A stretch of 64,000 nt of DNA, taken from NCBI RefSeq assembly GCF_900217795.1, contig NZ_OBMQ01000001.1:62001-126000 (forward strand), in the 5' to 3' direction. The DNA is from Ureibacillus xyleni. GTDB taxonomy: Bacteria; Bacillota; Bacilli; Bacillales_A; Planococcaceae. Of the stretch, positions 51,352-60,852 are shown one piece after another. Under the pieces are notes generated by a model. It worked only from the letters and a program-made list of their open reading frames with translations. It was not told the DNA's origin and ran no database searches. The position numbers were made by a program, and so were the translations under genes. Numbering within the stretch: position 1 is the stretch's first letter; each line of letters opens with the position of its first letter.

Positions 51352-51455
51352 GTGATTTTGAAAGCGTTTGAGTCAAGCCATTTCACACTAGGTCTCACTG
51401 CATTAAAAAGCGATTAAATCCTAGAAATGAAAAATTCTCTTTTATTGTCGAGGAA
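51352..51455 (+). pseudogene. Out-of-frame 5' end of the NERD gene
   Basis: A GTG at 51352 with AGGAAGGTGA in front begins MILKAFESSHFTLGLTALK and stops at 51415. The family's normal N-terminus continues in the +1 frame as KKRLNPRNEKFSFIVEELNKHEAGEHGE, joining the downstream ORF. One A missing from the AAAAA run at 51405-51409 explains the break. This is a frameshift, or a sequencing error in a homopolymer. Confidence 0.7.
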
Positions 51456-52307
51456 TTGAATAAACACGAGGCTGGTGAACATGGTGAGCGATATTTACTG
51501 TCACTCTTTGAAATGAACAAGCTTCCTGAAAATACGGTAATACTGCACAATGTATCTTTTACTTCAAATATGCAAACTCAGATTGATATACTGATTATTT
51601 CTCCAAGTTGGTGTTTGATTTTAGAAGTGAAAAATATTAGGGGCGTTGTATCTTTTAATCGAAACCCTAAACAGCTTATAAGGATTAGAGAAGATGGATC
51701 TGAAGAAAATTTGGGTAGCCCAGAAGTACAGGTGGAGCAATTTCAATTCGGCCTTAATTCTTTGCTATCTAGTTTAGGAATTCGTATACCGATCTATTGT
51801 GCAATTATATGGCCTTTTAATAATGCGGTTATCAAACAGCCGCCGGAGAAATACCCTTTGTTAATGGGGCGTGAAATCTTGCAATATATTTGGTCCCTTC
51901 CTAGAGGTAAAAATATTGTTAATCCAAACCATGTAGGAAAAATAATAATGGATAATTTAAAACCATGGGAACCCTTTCCGCTTTGTGATTATTACGAAAT
52001 TAGTAAAGATATGATTCTTAGAGGGGTAGAATGTCCAAACTGTGGAACCATTCCAATGAGGAGAACGTTAAGAACTTGGTGCTGTCCAAAATGCCAAAAA
52101 AATTATATGTATGCTCATACTCAAGCTTTAAAGGATTATTACATGTTAATTAGTAAGACGATTACCTCTAGAGAAGCAATGAGTTTTTTAGGATTAAGAA
52201 ACCGATTCGAAGCAGTGCGAATAATCCGGGCTAATAGTACTAATAGGACTGGTGCAACTAAAACAAGTCGGTTTGAATTAAGTTTAAACGCACTAAAGAA
52301 GGTATAA
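51456..52307 (+). CDS. NERD-domain protein (3' main part of a frameshifted gene)
   Basis: A 283-residue ORF with the nuclease-related domain: KHEAGEHGERYLL, then TQIDILIISPSWCLILEVKN with the Asp and the Glu-x-Lys of a PD-(D/E)XK-like fold. Two CxxC pairs (CPNC, CPKC) near residues 190-215 make a zinc ribbon, and a short helical C-terminus follows (MSFLGLRNRFEAVRIIR). It can begin at a TTG (51456), but the native start lies at 51352 in another frame. The zinc ribbon and domain are intact, so it may be recently damaged. Confidence 0.75.
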   Translation: MNKHEAGEHGERYLLSLFEMNKLPENTVILHNVSFTSNMQTQIDILIISPSWCLILEVKNIRGVVSFNRNPKQLIRIREDGSEENLGSPEVQVEQFQFGLNSLLSSLGIRIPIYCAIIWPFNNAVIKQPPEKYPLLMGREILQYIWSLPRGKNIVNPNHVGKIIMDNLKPWEPFPLCDYYEISKDMILRGVECPNCGTIPMRRTLRTWCCPKCQKNYMYAHTQALKDYYMLISKTITSREAMSFLGLRNRFEAVRIIRANSTNRTGATKTSRFELSLNALKKV

Positions 52308-52636
52308 GCGCACCAAATCCGGTGCAAGTGCACAAAATACAGTGCTAAGTGCACAAAAAGAGATGTAAGTGCACTAAATCCGTTGCTAAGTGCACAAAAA
52401 GAGATGTAAGTGCACCAAATCCGTTGCTAAGTGCACAAAAAGAGATGTAAGTGCACTAAATCCGTTGCTAAGTGCACAAAAAGAGATGTAAGTGCACTAA
52501 ATCCGTTGCTAAGTGCACAAAAAGAGATGTAAGTGCACCAAATCCGGTGCTAAGTGCACAAAAGGAAATGTATGTGCACAAAAACGGATGCCAAATGCAC
52601 AAGACAAGTGTCTAAGTGCACAAAACTATCAGTGGA
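52305..52636 (+). repeat. 20/21-bp phased intergenic array, key word AAGTGCACAAAA
   Basis: About 16 units follow the NERD stop directly. Each begins AAGTGCAC(A/T/C)AAA, which contains the palindrome GTGCAC. Lengths mostly alternate 21 and 20 bp because two unit types alternate, so the dominant period is a 41-bp dimer repeated about five times. The last units diverge. No terminator is visible in it. Confidence 0.9.
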
Positions 52637-52884
52637 AACTTCAATCTTACGATTTCATTTCACAGAATCGCGGGAAAGTTGTATACTATAATGCGAGATT
52701 GTAGAAGCATTCGTACATAAGAATAGAATGCTAGAATATAGGATCGAGTAGGTGTGCGTGTGCTGTGAATTGCATAAATTCGCAGTATGTGGGCATTTTA
52801 AATAGAAACTGCTCGAACATGATATAATGATTTATTGAATATAAACACACTCGTTCTCGAAGTTGAAAGGAAGTAACGAAGATT
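52637..52884 (+). other. Upstream region of wecC
   Basis: No gene. A TGATATAAT extended -10 (52820-52828) with no good -35 could drive wecC; another TATAAT lies near 52689-52694. Confidence 0.4.
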
Positions 52885-54156
52885 ATGACAAAGACAGTTT
52901 GTGTTGTTGGTTTAGGATATATTGGATTGCCAACAGCGGTAATGTTTGCAAACCACGGTGTGAAGGTGCATGGGGTTGATGTGAATCCTGCAGCCGTACG
53001 AAGCATTCAAGAGAAAAAATTACACATTGAAGAAACGGGCTTGCAGGAGCGTTTGAATCAAGCTGTCGATGAAGGCTTTTTGACAGCTTCGACTTCACCG
53101 GTAGAAGCAGACGTGTTTATTGTTGCCGTTCCTTCACCAATTAATCCTGATAAAACAGCAAACTTAGAATATGTACGACAAGCAACGGCATCAATTGTGC
53201 CTTTCGTGAAAAAAGGAAACTTAGTCATTCTTGAATCAACAGTGCCGCCAAAAACAGTTGAGCGCATTATGATTCCAGAGTTAGTGAAAACAGGCCTTGA
53301 AATTGGGACAGACATTTTTGTTTCACATTCTCCAGAGCGCGTTATTCCTGGTCGTATTTTTGAAGAGTTAGTGAATAACGATCGAATTGTTGGTGGGATT
53401 AACAAAAAGTCTGCTGAATTAACAAAAGAGCTTTATGAAACATTTGTAAAAGGGAACATTCATTTAACGGATGCGACGACTGCTGAATTGGTTAAAGTCA
53501 TGGAGAACACATATCGTGACGTAAATATTGCTTTTGCGAATGAGTTAGCGAAAATGGCAGAAGTGTTAGATGTGAACATTTGGGAAGCGATTAAATTTGC
53601 GAACTTCCACCCACGGGTAAATGTTCATTTCCCTGGACCTGGTGTTGGTGGGCACTGTATCGCGGTTGATCCATGGTTCTTAGTGGAGCTTGGGGCAGAG
53701 AAGGCGCAAATTATTCATATGTCTCGTAACACGAATGATAGTATGCCAGCATTTACTGCACAAAAAACGCAAAGTATCTTAAATCGTAACAAAATTGCAG
53801 GGGGCAAAGTGGCTGTACTTGGGCTTGCATTTAAAGGAAACGTAGATGATATGCGTGAAAGTCCGTCTATTGAAGTGGTTGAGCAACTGCAACATCTTGG
53901 TTTAGAAGTTGTTTCTTATGATCCACATATTAAAGAAAACAAGCATGAAACTCAGACACAAAGTTTAGAAGAAGCGACTAAGGAAGCTAATATTATTGTG
54001 GTGCTGACGGATCACAATGAATTTAAAACACTAAATCCGTTAACAATTAGCGCGGAAAATAAAATTGTGTTTGACACTAAAAACTGCTTAAACCGTGATG
54101 CATGGCAAGAGGCAGGATTCCAGTTCCATCTGTTAGGGGACGCGAAAAATAAATAA
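52885..54156 (+). CDS. wecC: UDP-N-acetyl-D-mannosamine dehydrogenase
   Basis: A nucleotide-sugar dehydrogenase that oxidises UDP-ManNAc to UDP-ManNAc-uronate with NAD. The 423 residues have the Rossmann motif CVVGLGYIGLPTA, the VIVAVPSP-type segment and the catalytic Cys258 in GVGGHCIAVDPWFL. Its resemblance is to the WecC branch rather than UDP-glucose dehydrogenase, judged from VPSPINPDKTANLEYV and the HCIAVDPWF block. AAAGGAAG precedes the ATG. With MnaA and TagA it belongs to ManNAc-based wall polymer synthesis. Confidence 0.9.
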   Translation: MTKTVCVVGLGYIGLPTAVMFANHGVKVHGVDVNPAAVRSIQEKKLHIEETGLQERLNQAVDEGFLTASTSPVEADVFIVAVPSPINPDKTANLEYVRQATASIVPFVKKGNLVILESTVPPKTVERIMIPELVKTGLEIGTDIFVSHSPERVIPGRIFEELVNNDRIVGGINKKSAELTKELYETFVKGNIHLTDATTAELVKVMENTYRDVNIAFANELAKMAEVLDVNIWEAIKFANFHPRVNVHFPGPGVGGHCIAVDPWFLVELGAEKAQIIHMSRNTNDSMPAFTAQKTQSILNRNKIAGGKVAVLGLAFKGNVDDMRESPSIEVVEQLQHLGLEVVSYDPHIKENKHETQTQSLEEATKEANIIVVLTDHNEFKTLNPLTISAENKIVFDTKNCLNRDAWQEAGFQFHLLGDAKNK

Positions 54157-54163
54157 GATGAAG

Positions 54164-54202
54164 AAGCATGATTATTCATAATGAAATAATCGTGCTTTTT
54201 TT
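54164..54202 (+). terminator. wecC terminator
   Basis: AAGCATGATTATT pairs with AATAATCGTGCTT (one G-U pair) across an 8-nt loop, then a seven-T run. Confidence 0.9.
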
Positions 54203-54253
54203 GTCTAGATTTATTAGAGGAGAAACAATGCATTAATAGGTGAAGAAGATACT

Positions 54254-55147
54254 ATGAGAAATGAACGATATGAAGTGCATCCTAATAACATGGATATTGT
54301 TCAGAGGTTGATGGCAGAGAAGATGATTGGTCAATTTCCGTTAAAGGCTCTAGATCTTCAAACTGCCAGAGTTAAAAATGTGTTATCTACCGATTAACCA
54401 GATGTAAAAAAACAAAAGGATGATAAAGCTGATACCTTGTACTTATTGGAGGATGATACTCTTCTACATGTGGAGTATCAAACACGTGTGAAAAAGCATG
54501 ATTCATTCCGTTTTGCTAGGTACGTACTGGATTTGTATAATAAATATAAGGATAATAAAGAAATCTCAAAGTTTTTATTTCAAAGTGTTGTTATCTATGC
54601 ACCACATATAAAACGATCTGTAGTCAACGCTGTTTTTGATATCGGAGCGATCCGTTATAACTTTTTTCCACTATTTTTAAATGAGGTTAAGAAAGAAGAT
54701 GACTATGAACAGATTGTTGATAAGATTCGCCAAAACCCAAACTTTGATTTAACTGAAGAAGAAAAGATGGTAATTTTGTATCGTCCTCTATTTAACAGTA
54801 CAAAAGAGGAAATTGAAAATAAAGCGTTAAATGTTGTAAGAGATATTCAGGAGATGGCGGATTCGTCAGAAAATGCAAAGTTAACAGGGACACTTTTTGT
54901 ACTTGTGAAAAAATATCTAAGCCTTGAAGGTCAAGAAAAAATATGGGAGGTGTTGGAAGGGATGGATATAGTACAAGAAAGATTTGAACAGAAACATCAA
55001 GAGTTGACAAAGGAATTATTTAAAGAGCTTCTTATTGAAGCTATTAAAGAGGGAGATTCTTCCCAATCAATTAATCGAATAATTAAAAAAGGTAAATTCA
55101 GTGAAGAGGAAGTAGAAACAATTTATCGCGAAATTGATGAGAATTAG
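54254..55147 (+). pseudogene. Rpn/PD-(D/E)XK nuclease family transposase gene with one in-frame stop
   Basis: Reading from the ATG at 54254 (AGGTGA upstream) gives MRNERYEVHPNNMDIVQRL... to TAA at 54395-54397, and the same frame then stays open to 55147. Bridging the stop yields a normal Rpn-type sequence, VLSTD-x-PDVKKQKDDKADTLYLLEDDTLLHVEYQT, with the nuclease Asp and Glu-x-Gln motif. The stop replaces an expected Leu (TTA to TAA), a one-base change. The 3' part (54437-55147, 236 residues) ends in a charged helical region. These proteins promote DNA breaks and recombination. Confidence 0.8.
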
Positions 55148-55153
55148 TATATG

Positions 55154-55193
55154 AGGTACTGAATCAAAACTGATTTCGTACCTTTAACTTTTT
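55154..55193 (+). terminator. Terminator after the Rpn-type gene
   Basis: AGGTAC-GA-TCA pairs imperfectly with TGATTTCGTACCT around a 4-nt loop, followed by TTTAACTTTTT. Confidence 0.6.
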
Positions 55194-55344
55194 ACCAAGT
55201 AGACTTCGTCCCGGTTTGCACTTAATTAAAGTTAAGTCGAATGACAACTCAGGCTATTTTCTTATTTTCTAGTTGGGGCAAGCACTCCTTCATAATTTCT
55301 GATATGATGGAAGAAAAACATAACAAAATGGACGGTTGAATTAA

Positions 55345-56064
55345 ATGAAAGAGACAGTATTAGGCATCAAAGTGAATACGGAGAATTACGATGAATTAAT
55401 TAAAGAGATTTTCCAACGAATTGAGAAGAAAGAAAAGTCACTGATTGTTGCGATTAATCCTGAAAAGATTATTAAAGCGAAAGAAGACCCAGCTTTAAAA
55501 AAACTACTCAACGAAGCGGAATTTCAAATTCCGGATGGCATTGGGGTAATCCTAGCATCTAAAATACAAAAAGGGCAGATTACAGAACGGGTAACTGGTG
55601 TGGATATGATGATGCGACTATGCGCGGAATCAGCAAAACATCAAAAGCCCATTTTCCTATATGGTGGTAAGCCGGGAGTTGCAGATAAAGCTGCTGCAAA
55701 ATTAAAAGAGCTATATCCAACTATTCAAATCGCTGGGACTCAGGATGGATACGAAAAGGATAACGAAAAAGTCCTAGCTAAGATTAATGAAGCAAAACCA
55801 GATATCCTTTTTGTGGCAATGGGTAGTCCTAAACAAGAAAACTGGATAAATGCAAACCGCGATAAACTTCACCCAACGATTTATCAAGGAGTGGGTGGGT
55901 CCTTTGATGTATTAGCAGGAAATGTGAAACGTGCACCAGAAGCATTCCAGAAAGTGGGGATGGAGTGGTTTTACCGTTTAATGAAGGAACCAAAACGGAT
56001 TAAAAGACAAATTGCTTTACCATTATTCTTATTAGAAGTAGCTCGAGGATCAAAACGAAAATAG
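55345..56064 (+). CDS. tagA: WecG/TagA-family N-acetylmannosaminyltransferase
   Basis: The enzyme transfers ManNAc from UDP-ManNAc to GlcNAc-PP-undecaprenol, the linkage step of many wall polymers. The 239 residues show QIPDGIGV (Asp64, the likely catalytic base), LYGGKPGVADKAA, and VAMGSPKQENWI. The C-terminal membrane-binding tail (EWFYRLMKEPKRIKRQ) is present. Ribosome site is weak (GGACGG). It lies directly before the S-layer genes. Confidence 0.93.
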   Translation: MKETVLGIKVNTENYDELIKEIFQRIEKKEKSLIVAINPEKIIKAKEDPALKKLLNEAEFQIPDGIGVILASKIQKGQITERVTGVDMMMRLCAESAKHQKPIFLYGGKPGVADKAAAKLKELYPTIQIAGTQDGYEKDNEKVLAKINEAKPDILFVAMGSPKQENWINANRDKLHPTIYQGVGGSFDVLAGNVKRAPEAFQKVGMEWFYRLMKEPKRIKRQIALPLFLLEVARGSKRK

Positions 56065-56075
56065 GCTTCAACACA

Positions 56076-56106
56076 GGCAAAGCTTACATACAGCTTTGCT
56101 TTATTA
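56076..56106 (+). terminator. tagA terminator
   Basis: GCAAAGCT pairs with AGCTTTGC around a 7-nt loop, followed by TTATTACTTTT. Confidence 0.75.
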
Positions 56107-56148
56107 CTTTTATTCAATAAATTATTCTGTAATGTTTGTAATATTAGA

Positions 56149-56177
56149 TTGTTAAAATGTAATGAAGGTGTTACAAT
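56149..56177 (+). promoter_or_regulatory. SigA promoter for a short transcript
   Basis: TTGTTA (56149-56154), 17 bp, TACAAT (56172-56177). The start would be near 56184. Confidence 0.6.
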
Positions 56178-56183
56178 ATAAAA

Positions 56184-56290
56184 AGTAGTAAAGATTTCCT
56201 CTACGATATAATTTTCCCTGCAAGGAAAACAAATGGTTGGTAGCCCGAAAAGAAGGCCTAAGCAGCATAATGCTTGGGTCTTCTTTTTTG
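56184..56290 (+). ncRNA. Candidate small RNA or riboswitch-like leader
   Basis: About 105 nt between the promoter above and a terminator. It has a TTTTCC/GGAAAA hairpin near 56212-56229, a single-stranded ACAAATGGTTGGTAGCCC segment, and a terminator stem AAAAGAAGG-CC-AAGCA with its complement, ending in TTTTTT (56283-56289). AGCCC could pair with GGGTC in the terminator as an alternative fold. No ORF fits. It matches no riboswitch class I can recall. Confidence 0.45.
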
Positions 56291-56875
56291 GATGATAACG
56301 ATCAATCACAATTTAGACAAATATTCTTTTCAACTCCTAGGAATATTTCTAACCCCCCCTCATATACTTATTCGGGTGATTAAATCTATCACAGTTTCAA
56401 AAGACGACTAGTTAAATTAGAAGATAAATAAATAGAATACGGACAAAAACTAATAATATTTCAAATTTCAACAATTGTAACAAGAATTTTAATTATTTTA
56501 TAAAAATAATTAAAAAGTAATATAAGAGTTGCTAAATAGCAATATAGCAACATTTCTCAAGGGAATTAAGGGGAATTAGTAATAATAATGTCAAAAAGTA
56601 ATATTTTTCAAAAATTACTTCCAAGTATTGTTAAAGAAAATGTTGGTACTACTAGTCGTTTTGTGTCATAATGAGAGAAATTTGAAGTTATCCCAATTGC
56701 AAATCTATGACTCAATTAAGAGCATGATATAGGCGAAATATGCCAGAAATGCTAAAAAATGATTGACATACCATTTGTATACTACTAAACTTTTATGTGT
56801 AGTTATTATTCTACTACTCTAGTAAGTTATGGATAACTAAAATTATTAATTGGACTATGAGGAGGAAATTTTTCT
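56291..56875 (+). other. Long 5' region of the S-layer gene
   Basis: 585 A/T-rich bases with no gene. It holds the promoter at 56763-56791, a CCCCCCC run at 56354-56360 and an AAGTAAT/ATTACTT inverted repeat near 56597-56622. Long untranslated leaders that stabilise mRNA are common for S-layer genes. Confidence 0.5.
56763..56791 (+). promoter_or_regulatory. S-layer gene promoter (SigA)
   Basis: TTGACA (56763-56768), 17 bp, TAAACT (56786-56791). The leader would be about 80 nt, ending with the strong site GAGGAGGAAA before the ATG at 56876. Confidence 0.65.
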
Positions 56876-59800
56876 ATGGCTAACCAACCAAAGAAATACA
56901 AAAAATTCGTAGCAACTGCTGCAACAGCTACTTTAGTAGCATCTGCAATCGTACCAGTAGCATCTGCTGCAGGATTTAAAGATGTAGCAAACAGTGATCA
57001 CGCAACAGCAATCAACGCTTTAGCTGATAAAGGTGTTATCAACGGGTATCCAGATGGTACTTTCAAACCAAATAAAGAATTAACACGTTCTGACGTTGTT
57101 AAATTATTAGGTAAATATTTAGTATCTGAAGGATATGAAGTTCCTGCTGATTATTCAACAGTACAACGTTTCAACGATGTTCCTGTTGATTATAAAGACC
57201 AAGAATTAGTGAAATACGCTGCTTTAGTAAAAGAAACTGGCGTATTCAAAGGTTCTAACAACAACTTAAACGCTGCGAACAAAATTACTCGTGGTCAAAT
57301 GGCTCTTGTAGTTGTTCGTGCATTAGATACATTAAACGATACAGATTTAGTTAGCTTTGTAGAAGGTCAAGATTTCGATAAAGAAGTTATTGATTTAAAC
57401 TCTGCTTCTAAAGAACAACAAGCTGCAATTAACGTTCTAGATTACTTCGAAATTACTAAATCAGCTAAATTCAATCCAAACAATACAACTACTCGTGGTC
57501 AATTTGCATCATTCTTATACCGCGCGATTAACACTAACTTCTCTGATGTAACTGATGTTGCAGTTAAATCAGTAGTTGCATTAAACAATACAACTGTGGC
57601 AGTAACTTTCAATGAGAAAGTTGAAAACCTAAGTTCACTTGACTTCTCTATCGAAGGTTTAGAAGTTAAAAACGCTGCATTAAGCCAATCTGACAGTTCT
57701 GTAGTAATCTTAACAACTGCTGCACAAGAAGCTGGTAAAGAATACACAGTTAAATTAGGCGACAGCAAAATCGGCAAATTTAAAGGTATCTCTGCTGTAG
57801 TTCCAACTGCTGTTAAAGTAGTAGAATTCACTAACCCTGTTGTTGAAGGTAAAGATACAACTCAAGTAAACTCACACAACTCACAACAAGCACCACTTGG
57901 TACTCAAGTAACTTTAAGAGCACAAGTAACTGTTGCTGAAGGTCAATCTAAAGCAGGAATTCCTGTAACATTCAACATTATTGATGTATCAAATAAAGAA
58001 GGCGCATATGCTTCTTTAAATCAACCAATCATTTATGAAGCTGTTACTAATGAAGATGGTGTAGCTACTTATACTTACACTCGTTATGCTTCTACTCAAT
58101 ATCAACTAGTTACCCAAGATGAAGTTCAAGTATATGCTACTGGTAATCCAACAGCACGCGACTTCAGTAAAGTATACTGGGCAAATATTCAACCGTTAAC
58201 TATTTCTGAAGTTACTCAAGGTAACGACCTAAACAATGGTGCTAAGAAAGTTTATAAAGTTAAACTTGCTAATGGTGCAGGTAAAACTCTTAACGTTGGT
58301 TTCTTAGACAATGTTAACGTTGATCCAAACAAAGCAAATAAAAATGTAACTATTACAGATGATACTGGTAGAGATTTAGGTTACCCAGGTCAATATACAA
58401 CATCTACTGCTGGTGAATTAAACACTAAACGTGTATTCATCACTTTAGATTCTAAAGGTGAAGCAACATTTACTTTAACTGGAAGTAACGAAACTGTAAC
58501 TCCATTTGTTTGGGTGGATCAAACAGCTATCAACAATACTGATCCAACAATTGGACGTTTCGACAAAACTGAATTAGTAGCATTTGCTGCACCTGTAACA
58601 TTTGCTAAGAAACAAAACTTAGGTTTAACAAATGATGCACAAGGTGTTCAAAAATCTGCAGCATATAGCTCTCGTTCTAATGTTGTATTAACAAACTATA
58701 ATACTCTATATGCAAACCGCGATGTATTATCAACAAAAGAATTTGAAGCTGCGTTAAAAAATGTAGGTGGACGTAACTATACTGCTGTATTAACAGACGA
58801 TAAAGGTGCTAAAGCACCAGCTGGTACTGTAGTAAAAGTTAAAGTAGATATCGGTACTGCTTTAAGTAAAAATGATAACGATGCAGTTGTTTACTTAGCT
58901 GACAACAATGCTAAACGTGTTTACAAAGTATCTGATAAAGAAACAATCAACTTATACACTGATGGTAATGGTCAAGTATCATATCGCTTATTTGGTGCTA
59001 AAGACAGCTATGCAACACCAACTGTATTTGTTGAATCTGGTGATAAAGTAGATCTAGATGATAACGATTTACAAAAAGCTGGTGAAATGGTTCACTTCAG
59101 TGATGCAGTAATTAACACTGCAAAATTAACTGTTGTTGACTCTGAAACTGCTGCTGCAGTTGTTGCTGATTCAGCTACTGTAAAATACCAAACTGTAGAT
59201 CAAAACGGATTCCAATACTTTGATGGTAATGAATTTGTTACTACATTCCAATTAACTACTACATTCTCTAGTGCAACAGTAAAATATACTGATTCTACTG
59301 GTAATAAAGTAGTAACTGTTAACCCAGGTTCTTCTTATTCAAATACAATTGCTGTTCCTTCAGTAGATGGCGTATCAACTATTACAGTTGAAGCGATTCG
59401 TGGAACTCGTGTGGATATTGTAGCTTCAGCTTCACGTGCTACATTACCAATCCTAACTGGTACTGCTACATTCTCTAAAGTGACAAACGAAGGTATTGGT
59501 GCAGGCCAATCTGTTACTGGTAAAGTTGTTGCAATTGATACAGTTGCTAACCGAATTTTATTAACTAATGCAGCTGGAACAAAAACTTATGAGTTAAACT
59601 ATAAAAATGCTAATTTATTAACTCGTAATAGTCCTAACTCAATTGATACTTTTGAGAAGTATTTAACAGTTGGTGATGAGCTTAAATTTACTCAAGCTAC
59701 TGATAACACAGTTGCTCAATTCCACAACTACGACTATGATGCATCAGCTATTAAAGTTGATGACAAATCAGTAACAGTTGTAATTGCTGATGATTTAGCT

Positions 59801-60763
59801 AAATATGATGATGTAACAGAAGAAGCAACAAAAGGTTATGACTTCAATAACATTACAATCGGTGCAGCATCTAAACCAGCTAAATTTGAAATCCTTGGTA
59901 ACAACGTAATTCTTAAAAATGTTACAATCAATGGTGACATTTATGTAGATGAAAAAGTTGCTAACGACTTCACTCTTGATAACGTTACTGTAAACGGAAA
60001 TGTTTACATTAATGGTGGAGACGGTAATACTCAAGTATTCAAAAACTCTACAATCAACGGTAAAGTATATGTAAATATTGGGGAACACGTAGAATTAACA
60101 AATACTACTATTGATGAATTAGTAGTAAAAGCAAACTATGTTTCTGTAACAGGTACAGGTACAATCAACAAAGTAACAGTAGCAAATGGTGTAAACATTT
60201 TACCAAATATCGACAAAACAATTGCTGATTTAACTGATACTACTGAAGAAGCAAAAGCAGCAGCAAAAGCAGCTTTAACAACTGCAGTAGCTAAAGCAAA
60301 AGCTGTTGATACAACTGGTAAAACTGAAGCTTCTAAGAAAGCATTGACAGATGCAATTACAGCTGCAGAAGCTGTATTAGCAAAAGCTGATGCGACAACT
60401 CTTGAGTACACTAACGCTAAAACTTCTGTAGAAGCAGCTGTAGCTGGTCTAAAAGACGAAACTACTACAAATCCTGCAGTAGTGATTACAAATGCTGAAT
60501 CTAAAGCTAATAACCCATTATTACCATTCCTATTAGACTACACTATCACTGGTACTGTAGCTGAAGGAACTACTTTAGATAAATTAGAATTAACTCTAGT
60601 TAATACTGATGGTACAGAAGTTGCATACACAGCTACTAACGTTACAGTAACTGGAACTACTTTCACAGTTACATTTGGAGATCTTCAATTACCAGACAGC
60701 GTTGATGAAGTTAAAGCTGTTAAACTTGCTGGTCAAGCTGCAGTAAACGTAATTAAAAAATAA
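56876..60763 (+). CDS. S-layer protein with three SLH motifs
   Basis: A 1295-residue surface-layer protein. The signal peptide (about 1-31, ending PVASA) resembles that of Lysinibacillus SbpA. Three SLH motifs (about 33-80, 97-148, 168-217; key parts GVINGYPDGTFKPNKELTRSD and ITRGQMA) would bind the wall polymer. Ig-like beta modules follow. Residues about 1003-1100 form a beta-helix-like region with regular Asn/Val/Gly (NNVILKNVTINGDIYV), and about 1120-1195 an Ala/Lys/Thr helical bundle. Codons are strongly biased to A/T-ending forms, fitting very high expression. Confidence 0.93.
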   Translation: MANQPKKYKKFVATAATATLVASAIVPVASAAGFKDVANSDHATAINALADKGVINGYPDGTFKPNKELTRSDVVKLLGKYLVSEGYEVPADYSTVQRFNDVPVDYKDQELVKYAALVKETGVFKGSNNNLNAANKITRGQMALVVVRALDTLNDTDLVSFVEGQDFDKEVIDLNSASKEQQAAINVLDYFEITKSAKFNPNNTTTRGQFASFLYRAINTNFSDVTDVAVKSVVALNNTTVAVTFNEKVENLSSLDFSIEGLEVKNAALSQSDSSVVILTTAAQEAGKEYTVKLGDSKIGKFKGISAVVPTAVKVVEFTNPVVEGKDTTQVNSHNSQQAPLGTQVTLRAQVTVAEGQSKAGIPVTFNIIDVSNKEGAYASLNQPIIYEAVTNEDGVATYTYTRYASTQYQLVTQDEVQVYATGNPTARDFSKVYWANIQPLTISEVTQGNDLNNGAKKVYKVKLANGAGKTLNVGFLDNVNVDPNKANKNVTITDDTGRDLGYPGQYTTSTAGELNTKRVFITLDSKGEATFTLTGSNETVTPFVWVDQTAINNTDPTIGRFDKTELVAFAAPVTFAKKQNLGLTNDAQGVQKSAAYSSRSNVVLTNYNTLYANRDVLSTKEFEAALKNVGGRNYTAVLTDDKGAKAPAGTVVKVKVDIGTALSKNDNDAVVYLADNNAKRVYKVSDKETINLYTDGNGQVSYRLFGAKDSYATPTVFVESGDKVDLDDNDLQKAGEMVHFSDAVINTAKLTVVDSETAAAVVADSATVKYQTVDQNGFQYFDGNEFVTTFQLTTTFSSATVKYTDSTGNKVVTVNPGSSYSNTIAVPSVDGVSTITVEAIRGTRVDIVASASRATLPILTGTATFSKVTNEGIGAGQSVTGKVVAIDTVANRILLTNAAGTKTYELNYKNANLLTRNSPNSIDTFEKYLTVGDELKFTQATDNTVAQFHNYDYDASAIKVDDKSVTVVIADDLAKYDDVTEEATKGYDFNNITIGAASKPAKFEILGNNVILKNVTINGDIYVDEKVANDFTLDNVTVNGNVYINGGDGNTQVFKNSTINGKVYVNIGEHVELTNTTIDELVVKANYVSVTGTGTINKVTVANGVNILPNIDKTIADLTDTTEEAKAAAKAALTTAVAKAKAVDTTGKTEASKKALTDAITAAEAVLAKADATTLEYTNAKTSVEAAVAGLKDETTTNPAVVITNAESKANNPLLPFLLDYTITGTVAEGTTLDKLELTLVNTDGTEVAYTATNVTVTGTTFTVTFGDLQLPDSVDEVKAVKLAGQAAVNVIKK

Positions 60764-60780
60764 TACAGTAAAATAATCAA

Positions 60781-60813
60781 ATATAGACCTAGATTAATAG
60801 TCTAGGTCTATAT
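60781..60813 (+). terminator. Hairpin between the two S-layer genes
   Basis: A perfect 13-bp stem ATATAGACCTAGA with its complement, 7-nt loop. The tail TATTCTAAAT is a poor T-run, so it may only partly terminate and could protect the upstream mRNA. Confidence 0.6.
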
Positions 60814-60852
60814 TCTAAATATTAGTCTTCTAAAATATCAGGAGGTTTTAAA

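Noticed and set aside
52305-52704. CRISPR array or short Cys/Lys-rich plus-strand protein (52513-52704)
   Set aside because: Unit length near 20 bp, no unique spacers of 30 bp or more and no cas genes; the peptide is only a readout of the repeat.
56184-56290. Known riboswitch (c-di-GMP, fluoride, preQ1, TPP) before the S-layer genes
   Set aside because: None of the invariant core sequences of these classes is present; kept only as an unassigned RNA candidate.
59795-60088. Minus-strand ORFs inside the S-layer genes (also 57499, 60136, 61275, 63159)
   Set aside because: They are shadows of strongly coding plus-strand sequence with no promoters or ribosome sites.
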